Below, one piece after another: positions 37,256-46,600 of a stretch of DNA of 64,000 nucleotides. The stretch's first letter is position 1, and each line of letters begins with the position of its first letter. Both the position numbers and the translations under genes were made by a program. The DNA is taken from the NCBI GenBank assembly GCA_023423275.1, contig JAFAFW010000045.1, positions 1 to 64,000 on the forward strand, written 5' to 3'. The stretch comes from Pseudomonadota bacterium (GTDB lineage Bacteria; Pseudomonadota; Alphaproteobacteria; Rhizobiales; Hyphomicrobiaceae). Below the pieces are notes generated by a model. The model was not told the origin of the DNA and did not search any database. It saw only the letters and a list, made by a program, of their open reading frames with translations.

Positions 37256-39154
37256 ATGTCTGCGCGCGGTGCTGCGATTGCCGGATCGTTCTGGCAATCG
37301 CGAAAGTCGGGCCAATGGATTGAGCGTGAGGGCGGCGGTCTTGCCGTCCTCGCGGTCGTTCTGGTGCTTGTGCTGTCGGCACTGCCCCTGGGTCAGCTTA
37401 TCATCGCCGCCGTGGCGCCGCGCGGAGAGCTGGACTTGTCGGCGCTGAGTGCGCTCGCCGCCGAGGACGTCGCGCGTGCAACGTGGAATACGCTTGTCGT
37501 CGGCATAGGATCGGCCGTCCTGGCGTTGGTGATCGGCTTTGCTTTGGCACTGGTGCTCGCCACCAGCGATTTGTCAGGCAAGGCTGTCATAGCTTTCGTG
37601 TTCGTCTTGTCGCTGATGATCGCGCCGCAGGTTGCGGCGCTGGCCTTCAAGACGTTGGCGGGGCCTGCTTCCCCCATCCTGAAGGCTATCGGATTGGCGC
37701 CTCCGCCGGGGACGCCTAATCCCATGCTCGGACCCGGTGGCATCATTCTGGTGATGGGGCTGCATCACGCACCGCTCGCCGCGATCACCCTGGCGCCGGG
37801 ATTCGCCGCTATCCCCCGTGCTGTCATCGAGGCTGCGTCGCTTGATGGCGCGCAGCCGGCCACCGTGATCCGGAAAATCCTGCTGCCATTGCTCCGCCCC
37901 TACGTGCTTGCGGCTGCGCTCGTGGGATTGGTCGCGGGCATTGGAAACTTTGGAATACCAGCGCTTCTGGGGCTTCCCGTCGGCTATCAGACGTTGCCGA
38001 CCCTGGTCTTCCAGAAGGTCGCCAGTTTCGGTCCATCACTGATGACAAATGCCGCAGCGGTATCGCTGCTTATCGCGGCAATCAGCGGAATAGGCGTGAT
38101 CGCCGCCGCCTTTGCAAGTCCAAGAGGTGTGGTGCGTCTCGACGCGGATGCCAGCATGCGGCCGTTCTGGCGGCTCGGCCGCTGGCGTTGGCCTATAACA
38201 TTTGTTGTCTGGGCGGGCATGGCTCTCGCCATTGTTCTGCCGCTTCTTGCACTGGTTGCCGCATCGCTGGTGCCGGCGTATGGCGTGCCTCTCTCATTCG
38301 AAACATTTACGATCGGCAGGTTCTATGAGGTGCTCGTGCGCCAGGACGTGACGCTGCGCGCCTTCCGTAATTCGCTTCTGCTGGCGGGGTGCGCGGCCGT
38401 CGTCCTCGCGCTGCTTGCCGTCCCTCTCGCCTATGCCATCGAGCGCGGTTTGGGGCGCTGGCGGGCGCTGCTTCTGGTGCTGATCGAGATGCCCTATGCC
38501 TTGCCGGGTCTCGTCCTGGCAATAGCCTGCATCCTGCTGTTCCTGAAGCCGTTGCCGCTTCTCAATGTCAGCATTTACGCGACGCCCTGGATCATCCTTT
38601 TCGCATACGCGGCTCGCTTTCTTCCGCTGGCTTTGAAGCCGACGCTGGCGGCGATGGCGACCGTCGGGCCCGATCAGGAAGAGGCTGCCGCCGTCTTTGG
38701 AGCGGGGCTGGGCAGGCGGCTGCGGCACGTCATCCTGCCGAGGCTGTTGGCTCCTGCGGTTGCGGGCGCATTGCTGGTATTTCTACTTGCGTTCAATGAA
38801 TTGACGGTCTCTGCCTTGCTCTGGTCTGCCGGAACGGAAACGCTCGGGGTGGCGCTTCTCAGTCTTGAGGATGCGGGCCTTGCCAGTGAGGCATCGGCGA
38901 TTGGAGTTGCCGCGACGGCGATCGTGATCGTCCTGATGCTTTTGCTGGATAGATTGGCACCGCTGCTGCCGTCCAATGTTTTGCCCTGGCGTGTGTTGGC
39001 GACGACATCGAGCGATGGCGCACCGTCGCAATCGGTTTCCTCTGGATCCGAAAAACCGATTCCGAGAATTGTGCAGCGTGAAAATCGCGAATGGATCGCA
39101 GGTGGAAACGGCTATCGGCCGATCGTACCAAACCGTGGGGCGGCTCCACTTTAA
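37256..39154 (+). CDS. double-domain ABC permease (FbpB/PhnV type)
   Basis: A 632-residue inner-membrane protein made of two binding-protein-dependent permease halves (about residues 30-290 and 320-575), each with five to six helices and an EAA loop: AIPRAVIEAASLDGAQPATVIRKILLPLL and VGPDQEEAAAVFGAGLGRRLRHVILPRLL. The fused arrangement is usual for ferric-iron-type importers. After the last helix an unusual hydrophilic tail of about 60 residues (SSDGAPSQSVSS and following) has no known counterpart. It belongs with the preceding binding protein. Confidence 0.9.
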   Translation: MSARGAAIAGSFWQSRKSGQWIEREGGGLAVLAVVLVLVLSALPLGQLIIAAVAPRGELDLSALSALAAEDVARATWNTLVVGIGSAVLALVIGFALALVLATSDLSGKAVIAFVFVLSLMIAPQVAALAFKTLAGPASPILKAIGLAPPPGTPNPMLGPGGIILVMGLHHAPLAAITLAPGFAAIPRAVIEAASLDGAQPATVIRKILLPLLRPYVLAAALVGLVAGIGNFGIPALLGLPVGYQTLPTLVFQKVASFGPSLMTNAAAVSLLIAAISGIGVIAAAFASPRGVVRLDADASMRPFWRLGRWRWPITFVVWAGMALAIVLPLLALVAASLVPAYGVPLSFETFTIGRFYEVLVRQDVTLRAFRNSLLLAGCAAVVLALLAVPLAYAIERGLGRWRALLLVLIEMPYALPGLVLAIACILLFLKPLPLLNVSIYATPWIILFAYAARFLPLALKPTLAAMATVGPDQEEAAAVFGAGLGRRLRHVILPRLLAPAVAGALLVFLLAFNELTVSALLWSAGTETLGVALLSLEDAGLASEASAIGVAATAIVIVLMLLLDRLAPLLPSNVLPWRVLATTSSDGAPSQSVSSGSEKPIPRIVQRENREWIAGGNGYRPIVPNRGAAPL

Positions 39155-39264
39155 TATTGCAATCCGTGCTGGACCAAATGCCTTTATAGATAGCGCGTGC
39201 TGTCAAAGAAGTGTCATGCTGCGTTGGTACCGGGCTTGACGATGTGAGATATGCGGGAGTTGCC

Positions 39265-40296
39265 TTGCACGTCCGACTGAATAGCGTCACGAAGAAATGG
39301 CATGGCGATCCTGCTGTCGATGGCGTCAGTTTCACTGTCGACCAAGGGCGGTTCGCCGCTCTTCTCGGCCCGTCCGGCTGTGGAAAGTCGACGACACTCC
39401 GCCTCATTGCCGGACTGGATCATCCGACCTCGGGTACGATCCAAATCGGCGATTGCGATGTGACCAGCCTTCCGCCGGCCAAGCGCGGCGTCTCGATGGT
39501 CTTCCAGTCCTATGCGCTGTTTCCTCATTTGACCGTCGCCGAAAACATTCTGTTCGGCCTTAAGGTTCGCAAAGCCTCTGCGGCAGATCAGAGCGCGCGG
39601 CTGGCCAAAGCCGCCGACATGCTGGGCCTGAAGCAATTGCTCGATCGGAAACCCGCCCAGCTTTCCGGCGGCCAGCAGCAGCGTGTCGCGCTCGGCCGGG
39701 CAATCGTGGCCGAGACGCCGATCTGCCTGATGGATGAGCCGCTCTCCAATCTCGATGCGCAATTGCGCGTGGAAATGCGCCGGGAAATCCGTGAGCTGCA
39801 GCAGAAGCTCGGTATTACGATGATCTACGTCACGCATGATCAGCTCGAGGCGATGACGGTGTCGGATCAGGTCGTGCTGATGAATGCCGGCCGGATCGAG
39901 CAGGATGCCGCGCCAGCCGCGATTTACGATGCGCCTGCTACCATATTTGCCGCGCGCTTTATCGGAACGCCGCCGATGAATGTCGTGCCATTATCAAGTC
40001 TCGATGGCGATCGATCCTGGTTGGGATCTCGTCCGCCCGGCCATGATGAAGAAAAGCTGGCTTTCGGCGTCCGTCCTGAATTGATCAGCCTTGGCGATGC
40101 CGGTTTGAAATCGACAGTGACATCGATCGAATATCTCGGCGCCGACAGTCTTGTTGAAACGCGGGCTGGCGAGGCGCGGCTTGTTGCCCGCCTTCCCGGG
40201 AAGGCGCTGCGCCAGATTGGCGATGATGTCGCGCTGACCTGGGACCCCGCTGTTACCCATTGGTTCGACTTGTCATCCGGGCGCCGTATTCCGTAG
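39265..40296 (+). CDS. ABC importer ATPase, MalK/UgpC/PotA type with TOBE domain
   Basis: A 343-residue ATPase. I chose the TTG at 39265 because GCGGGAG precedes it by five bases and the protein then begins HVRLNSVTKKW; a GTG 21 bases upstream is an alternative. Walker A is GPSGCGKST, the signature LSGGQQQR, Walker B ICLMDEPLSNLD, and the switch His is in VTHD. A C-terminal TOBE region follows (FGVRPELISLGD). It lies between an iron-type binding protein/permease pair and a sugar-type binding protein/permease trio, and is the only ATPase gene for both. Confidence 0.9.
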   Translation: MHVRLNSVTKKWHGDPAVDGVSFTVDQGRFAALLGPSGCGKSTTLRLIAGLDHPTSGTIQIGDCDVTSLPPAKRGVSMVFQSYALFPHLTVAENILFGLKVRKASAADQSARLAKAADMLGLKQLLDRKPAQLSGGQQQRVALGRAIVAETPICLMDEPLSNLDAQLRVEMRREIRELQQKLGITMIYVTHDQLEAMTVSDQVVLMNAGRIEQDAAPAAIYDAPATIFAARFIGTPPMNVVPLSSLDGDRSWLGSRPPGHDEEKLAFGVRPELISLGDAGLKSTVTSIEYLGADSLVETRAGEARLVARLPGKALRQIGDDVALTWDPAVTHWFDLSSGRRIP

Positions 40297-40334
40297 GCTA
40301 GAGAAAAAAATCCACCGAGCGGAAGGGTAAGGAA

Positions 40335-41636
40335 ATGAAAAGACGACAGTTCATCAAGGGATCGGCATTGGCGGCGGGAAGCCTTGTCGCGATGCCATCG
40401 ATTCTCAGGGCGCAATCGGCGGTCGAATTCTCGTTCTTCTTTCCGGTCGCTGTCGGCGGCCCGATTACGAAGCTGATCGACAAGTTTGCTCAGGATTTTG
40501 AAGCCGAGAATAAAGGCTTCAAGGTCAAGCCGATTTATGCGGGCACGTATCAGGAGACGATCGTGAAGGCGCTCACCGCACACAAGGCGGGGGCCGCGCC
40601 GGCGACATCGGTGCTGTTGTCGACCGACATGTTCACGCTCATCGATGAGGACGCAATTGTCCCGATCGATGACTTCGTCAAGACGGACGACGACAAGAAG
40701 TGGCTGCAGAGCTTCTTTCCTGGCTTCATGCTGAACAGCCAGACCGGCGGCAAGACCTGGGGTATCCCGTTCCAGCGCTCCACCGTGGTCATGTACTGGA
40801 ACAAGGAGTTGTTCAAGGAGGCCGGTCTCGATCCGGAAAAGGCGCCGAACACCTGGGACGAGCAGGTCGAGTTCGCCAAGAAGCTGACGAAGCGCGATGG
40901 TTCGGATAACGTCACGCAGTGGGGCATGCAGGTGCCGTCGTCAGGATTCCCCTACTGGCTGTTCCAATGCTTTTCCACTCAGGCGGACGCCATCCTCGCC
41001 AATCAGGACGGAAACAGGACGGCTTACGACGCGCCGGGATCGGTCGAGGCGCTGCAATATTGGGTGGACCTGTCGCAAAAGCACAAAGTTCATCCGACGG
41101 GGATTGTCGAATGGGGCACCACGCCGAAAGCGTTCTTTGAGCGCAAGTGCGCAATGATGTGGACCACGACCGGCAACCTGACGAACGTGCGCAGCAACGC
41201 GCAATTCCCGTTCGGAGTGGCAATGCTTCCGGCCGGAAAGCGTCGCGGCAGTCCGACGGGCGGCGGTAATTTCTACATTTCGAGCAAGGCGCCGCGCGAC
41301 CAGCAGGAAGCCGCGTTCCAATTCGCACGCTGGTTGACGAGCGCCGAACGTGCCGCGCAGTGGTGTGTCGATACAGGGTATGTGGCAGTCCGCCCCGACT
41401 CGTTCGACACGCAGACACTCAAGAAGTACACGGAAGGATTCCCGCAGGCCCTCGTCGCGCGCGACCAGCTCCCGCACGCCGTCGCCGAGCTTTCCACGTA
41501 TGACAACCAGCGTGTCACGAAGGCGTTGAATGACGGATTGCAGGCTGCGTTGACGGGCTCCAAGACGCCGGAGCAGGCGCTGAAGGATGCCCAGGCCGAG
41601 GCTGACCGGCTCCTGAAGCCTTATCAGAAAAGTTAA
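40335..41636 (+). CDS. family 1 extracellular solute-binding protein (UgpB-like)
   Basis: A 433-residue binding protein with a twin-arginine-like signal (KRRQFIKGSALAAGSL...RAQS). VEFSFFFPVAVGGPITKLIDKFAQDFEAENKGFKV and QTGGKTWGIPFQRSTVVMYWNKELFKEAGL are characteristic of the UgpB/CUT1 group, which bind glycerol phosphates, glycerophosphodiesters or sugars. The ribosome site GGAAGGGTAAGGA is strong. A long hairpin follows the stop codon, before the two permease genes. Confidence 0.9.
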   Translation: MKRRQFIKGSALAAGSLVAMPSILRAQSAVEFSFFFPVAVGGPITKLIDKFAQDFEAENKGFKVKPIYAGTYQETIVKALTAHKAGAAPATSVLLSTDMFTLIDEDAIVPIDDFVKTDDDKKWLQSFFPGFMLNSQTGGKTWGIPFQRSTVVMYWNKELFKEAGLDPEKAPNTWDEQVEFAKKLTKRDGSDNVTQWGMQVPSSGFPYWLFQCFSTQADAILANQDGNRTAYDAPGSVEALQYWVDLSQKHKVHPTGIVEWGTTPKAFFERKCAMMWTTTGNLTNVRSNAQFPFGVAMLPAGKRRGSPTGGGNFYISSKAPRDQQEAAFQFARWLTSAERAAQWCVDTGYVAVRPDSFDTQTLKKYTEGFPQALVARDQLPHAVAELSTYDNQRVTKALNDGLQAALTGSKTPEQALKDAQAEADRLLKPYQKS

Positions 41637-41652
41637 GGCGCGACGTTGTTTA

Positions 41653-41690
41653 TGCTGACGCCGGCCGATCGTTCATGGCCGGCGTCAGCA
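41653..41690 (+). terminator. 14-bp perfect stem-loop between binding protein and permease genes
   Basis: TGCTGACGCCGGCC (41653-41666) pairs perfectly with its complement at 41677-41690 around a 10-base loop, followed by CTTTTG. It starts 17 bases after the binding-protein stop. Such structures act as partial terminators or protect the upstream message, giving more binding protein than permease. Confidence 0.7.
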
Positions 41691-41710
41691 CTTTTGTATG
41701 TGATCGGGGA

Positions 41711-42595
41711 ATGACAACCTATTCTCGAACGCGAGATTGGCTTTACGCCTGGCTTCTGCTATTGCCGGCCGTGGCGTTGCTCGCGCTGTTCACGCACTGG
41801 CCAGCCGTCGCCACCTTCATCGATAGCTTTTATTCGACCCCGCGCGCCCGCCGGCCTTCCGTGTTCGTTGGGCCGGACAATTACCAGCAGATGTTGGGCG
41901 ACCCCGTCTTCTGGCAATCGGTGGTGAATAATCTCTGGTTCGCGCTCGGCACCATTCCGGCATCGATCGCACTCGCGCTGCTGATGGCTGTCTGGGTCAA
42001 TGATCGCTTTCCCGGCCGCACATTCGTGCGCATGGCTTTCTTCACGCCGACAGTGCTGCCGATGATCGCCGTCGCCAATATCTGGCTCTTCTTCTACACG
42101 CCCGAGATCGGGCTTCTCGAGCAAGTCCGCAGCGCATTCGGGGCCAGCGCGCATAACTGGCTCGGTTCGCGCGACACCGCCCTTGCTGCCGTGACGGCCG
42201 TCGCGGTGTGGAAGGAAGCCGGTTTCTTCATGATCTTCTATCTGGCCGCCTTGCAGACCATCCCGCCCAATCTGGCGGAGGCGTCGGCCTTAGAAGGCGC
42301 TTCGCGCTGGTATTTCTTTCGGCGTGTGCAATTTCCGCTGCTCATGCCGACGACGCTGTTCGTTCTGGTCAACGCGGTGATCAACGCCTTCCGCATGGTC
42401 GATCACATCTTCGTCCTGACTCGCGGCGGCCCCGACAATGCCACGACATTGCTGCTGTTTCATATCTACACGGTCGGATTCAGCTTCTGGGACACCGGCT
42501 ATGCGGCTGCGCTGACCGTCGTGCTTCTCTCCGTGCTCGCGATTATCGCGCTGATCCAGTATGGCGTGCTCGAGCGACGCATTCACTATCGCTAA
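41711..42595 (+). CDS. ABC sugar-type permease, first subunit (UgpA/MalF-like)
   Basis: A 294-residue permease with six hydrophobic helices. The EAA loop reads TIPPNLAEASALEGASRWYFFRRVQFPLLMPT, contacting the ATPase. The start at 41711 (MTTYSRTRDW) follows GATCGGGGA; an earlier in-frame ATG falls within the hairpin and is unlikely. It is followed by the partner permease 13 bases on. Together with the binding protein at 40335 it forms a CUT1-type importer. Confidence 0.9.
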   Translation: MTTYSRTRDWLYAWLLLLPAVALLALFTHWPAVATFIDSFYSTPRARRPSVFVGPDNYQQMLGDPVFWQSVVNNLWFALGTIPASIALALLMAVWVNDRFPGRTFVRMAFFTPTVLPMIAVANIWLFFYTPEIGLLEQVRSAFGASAHNWLGSRDTALAAVTAVAVWKEAGFFMIFYLAALQTIPPNLAEASALEGASRWYFFRRVQFPLLMPTTLFVLVNAVINAFRMVDHIFVLTRGGPDNATTLLLFHIYTVGFSFWDTGYAAALTVVLLSVLAIIALIQYGVLERRIHYR

Positions 42596-42608
42596 GGATT
42601 GCCGGACG

Positions 42609-43463
42609 ATGGCGGATGCGCGGACACATGATCAGGGCTCCGGACACTACCAGCCCAAAGGTGTGTGGCTCGGCCTGGAAACGGTGGCCGCGTGGGCGTT
42701 GGCGCTTATCTGGATCGCGCCGCTGGTCTATGCCGTTTGGGCCGCTTTTCACCCGCCGGAGTTTTCAACCCGGTTCGATCTTTTCGCTCCCCTGACATTG
42801 CGCAACTTCGCTCGCGCCTGGGACGCAGCGCCCTTCGCGCGATACTTCCTCAACACGTTCGTGCTCGTCACATTGGTGCTTGCCGGGCAGTTGCTGCTGT
42901 GTACGCTCGCGGCTTACGCGTTCGCGCGATATGAATTTCCAGGACGCGGCATCATCTTCGCGCTGGTTCTTTTGCAGCTCATGATCATGCCGGATGTTTT
43001 ATTGGTCGAGAACTACCGTACGATGAGCAAGCTCGGCCTTGTCGATTCGATTTCGGCGATCGCCTTGCCGTACGTGGCTTCGGCATTTGGCATCTTCCTG
43101 TTGCGGCAGACGTTCAAGCAGGTGCCGCGCGAATTGGACGATGCCGCACGCGTTGAAGGCGCCAGTGGCCTCCAGACGTTGCTGAAAATCTACGTTCCGC
43201 TCGGAAAGCCGGTTTACCTCGCGTACGGGCTCGTTTCGGTCAGCTATCACTGGAACAATTTTCTATGGCCGCTGATCATCACGAATTCAGTTGAATCCCG
43301 CCCGCTGACCGTGGGGTTGCAGGTTTTCTCGTCATCCGATCAGGGGATCGACTGGTCGGTCATCTGTGCGGCAACGTTGATGACATCCGGCCCGCTGCTG
43401 ATCGGCTTTCTTCTGTTCCAGCGCCAGTTCGTCCAAAGCTTCATGCGTGCGGGCGTCAAATAG
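42609..43463 (+). CDS. ABC sugar-type permease, second subunit (UgpE/MalG-like)
   Basis: A 284-residue permease with six helices. Conserved segments are LLCTLAAYAFARYEFPGRG and the EAA loop VPRELDDAARVEGASGLQTLLKIYVPLGKP. The carboxy-terminal region TVGLQVFSSSDQGIDWSVICAATLMTSGPLLIGFLLFQRQFV is typical of UgpE. It is the last gene of the plus-strand transport block and faces the convergent receptor gene. Confidence 0.9.
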   Translation: MADARTHDQGSGHYQPKGVWLGLETVAAWALALIWIAPLVYAVWAAFHPPEFSTRFDLFAPLTLRNFARAWDAAPFARYFLNTFVLVTLVLAGQLLLCTLAAYAFARYEFPGRGIIFALVLLQLMIMPDVLLVENYRTMSKLGLVDSISAIALPYVASAFGIFLLRQTFKQVPRELDDAARVEGASGLQTLLKIYVPLGKPVYLAYGLVSVSYHWNNFLWPLIITNSVESRPLTVGLQVFSSSDQGIDWSVICAATLMTSGPLLIGFLLFQRQFVQSFMRAGVK

Positions 43464-43521
43464 AATCGCGGCCGTGCGACAGGCGGCATCAGCCATCGGC
43501 GCTATTCCAAGTCTCACGATA

Positions 43522-43544
43522 AGCGGCTCTTGCGATAAGCCGCT
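43522..43544 (+). terminator. short stem-loop downstream of the permease operon
   Basis: AGCGGCT (43522-43528) and AGCCGCT (43538-43544) form a 7-bp stem with a 9-base loop, 58 bases after the last permease stop. No T-run follows, so intrinsic termination is uncertain. Confidence 0.3.
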
Positions 43545-43614
43545 CTCACCCATGACGTTCGTCGCGTCGTTGGGCGAGCTCTGCATCAGAGCGGGGTACC
43601 GCCTTGATAGGGGG

Positions 43615-43659
43615 AAAAAACAGGGTCAGCGGCGGCCATGAGTTGAGTCGCCGCCGACC
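43615..43659 (-). terminator. rho-independent terminator of the TonB-dependent receptor gene
   Basis: Read on the minus strand, the bases after the receptor stop fold as a 13-bp stem with two mismatches (43647-43659 with 43624-43636), followed by CTG and six T residues (43615-43620). Position, GC-rich stem and T-run fit an intrinsic terminator. Confidence 0.8.
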
Positions 43660-43666
43660 TGTCGCA

Positions 43667-46600
43667 TTAGAACCGATAGTTCACGCCTACCCTGAGCATT
43701 GGGATATCCACCTTGCTGCGCACCTTGCGGCCATTGGTGACCTCGGAAGTAACCGGATAGCCGTTGTTGTTGGACAGCATTACGCCGGCCTTGGCCTCCG
43801 GAAAGTTGAATGTAGCCTCGCCGAAACGGGCGAGCAGATACTCGCCAGTCAGCGACCAGGAGTTATTGAGCGCAATTTCCGCGCCGCCGCCGATCGCATA
43901 GCCGATCCGTGTCGCAGAGGCACTTTCAGTAAATGATTGGACCGTTGTGGTGACAGGAGCAAACGGACCCGCCCAGGCTCTCGCCCCAACGTACTGGGTT
44001 CGCTCCTCGTTTTGCTGCATGAACGCTATGCCGCCGGTGACATAAAGCAAAAGACGATCATTGAAGGCGTAGCCGAGGCGACCGCGCAGGGTTGAGAGCC
44101 ATTCGATGTCGCTCTTCTGCACCGCCTCGAACTGACGGCTTCTGTTCAGGTTATTGCTGTCGGTGGCGGTCGATCCTTCGGTCGCGTACGTAATCTGTGT
44201 GCCCGCAATCTGGGACCTCACGATGTCACCCTCGATGCCGGCGACAATGTTATTGCCGAGCTGGAAATTATATCCGGCTTGGATGCCGAATGAGAGCGCC
44301 TCGACGTTCAGATTGGGTGATTCCAGTGCAGGATAGCCGTCGCTTGTTCCATCAAGAGCCGTCGTTGCCCCTCCGAATTCGGCGAAGTTATAAGTCGAAC
44401 TCACGCCGGCATAGGGGCCGCTCCAATCGGTGACACCGTCAGTTGGTTCAAATAGGCGCCCAAGGGAGGCAAACGAAACCGGATCGCTTCCACCGAGCTT
44501 GGTTGTCATCCCGACGCGAACCGTGCGTCCCGGTCCCGGTTGTTGGACGAGGCTCAGCGGATCGACGTAGTACTGGTCGGTTACATTCTCGACCGTCGCC
44601 CACAGGGTGGAGTCTTCGCTCAGCTTGTGCTCGGCGAAGACGTCGAACAGCCAATAGGGGCGCCACATGATCGGTGCAATGATCGCTGATGCTCCGTATT
44701 GCACGGGGCCGTGGCCCACGGAACGCGGTCCGATATAGCTGGCACGTCCGCCGACCGTGAGCTTATCATCAAGCAGTTTTTGCGAGACGGTGAGATTTGC
44801 CGAGTATTGCGGTGGAATTTGGTTGGTTGCGTAGTCGCCCGATATCGTCGAGCCGCTGCACGTGTCCGCGGTCGGGCAGAATTCGACATTCAGATAATAG
44901 TTTGCCGACAGATCCGCAGTGAAGCCATTGTTCTCGTACCGGCCGGAAAACTCCAGGCCTTCGAACTTTGCGCGATCTATATTGGCGATCGTCAGCGCTG
45001 TGTAGGGGTAGCTCGGGTCTACAAACTGCCTGCTCATTCGCGCGACATAATCTTGCACGTCCCAGTTGAAGTATCCGAACTTCAGCATGCTTTTATCTTG
45101 CGGGGCAAACAGGCCGTCCTTGGTGACGTTAACGCCGATCTCCCAGTTGTTTGATCGTTCCGGGCCGAGATCGGTGTTGGGGATCAGAGTGAAAGCCGAT
45201 ACCGATTCAAAAAGAGTCGGCATGCGCAAGGCGCTCGAATAATTCGCGTACAGTTGTGTGCCCTTAAGCGGCTCCACGATAATTCCAGCCGATGGGCTAT
45301 ACCCTCCGGCCTCTCGCGATGGTTCCGGATTCGCTTGGCTCGTGAGGATGCCCTGATCCTCAGACCAATAATGAGAGTAACGGAGACCTGCGTTCAGTGT
45401 CAGCCAATCGACTGGCTTGTAGGCAGCTTTGCCGAAGAGGCCGACTTCCTCCCGGCTGCCGTCCCGTGTCGGGATGCCGAGATTCAGTTCGTTGGAGAAT
45501 GGGAGCGGCTTGGTCGATTCGTTGATATACGACACGCCATAGGTGAACTGCAGCGAACCGAATTGATCGAAGGCGAAGCTGGATTTGTTGCTGACGTCGC
45601 CTCCCCACATTTTGCTCTCATTGCCGGGCAGGTAATGGAAGGGAAGTCCAAAATCTTCCGGCCGTGTGTTGGGCAAGCTGGTGCGCGGCGTGGTGCGCAT
45701 CGTCAATTTGGTCAACCAAAGATTGGTTCTGAGATCGACCAAATCGTTATCATGAGGATTCCAGCGATAGCGCAGGGTGCCTGTATCAACCTCGACGTTG
45801 TTTGAATATGCCTGCTGCACTGCCTGGCTGAATTCGCTCGAAAACAGTGATGAGACAACGTCGCCCGCCGAGCTGCGATAGCCCGTATAACCAAGCTGCA
45901 AAGACTGGTCATCGTCAGGACGGATCGTTGCCTTGGCGAGCCACGATTCCGTTTCGAGCTGCGTGTTCAAAACCTGCTCGCCAGCGCGATAGCTCGAAAG
46001 ACCGCCATTCTCATAGACGTGCGCATACGAGATGGGATCGGGAGGATAATAGCAGAAACCGCTCGGATAGCAGAGCGGCTGGGGGCCGGTGTCGATGACC
46101 TTCGCACCCGGACCGTTCTTTCCCGCGAAGTAATTACCCTGCTTGCGGAAGGCATATCCAGCGAGCAGATCATACTTCTCCTCCTTGATCGCGGCGACTG
46201 CACTGAACGATCCGCCGGTCGGATCGAGGAGGCCCGGCCGGTCAAGGCCAGATGCCGAAGCCGTGGGTACCGGATAGGGCTGGGGATCGCTAACGTACGG
46301 CCTGGGCCATGTATACCCACCACGGTCACCGGGCCGCGGCGTGGCCGTATTGGTGCTAAATCCACTCTTGATCCAACCGCCCCACGTCTCGCCGGGCTTC
46401 ACCACGTCGTCCGCACTGAGCGTACGCATTTCGACCGTGCCGGCGATGCCGCGCGAGGCGGCATCCGATCCCTTGGTGATGTCGACACCTGCCAGAAGGT
46501 CCGGATCGACAAATGTTCGATTGGAAAGGCCTTGATAGCCTTGATAGACGGTCAATGCATTCTCGGCACCGTCGATCTTCGTGGCGACGCGGCCCATGCC

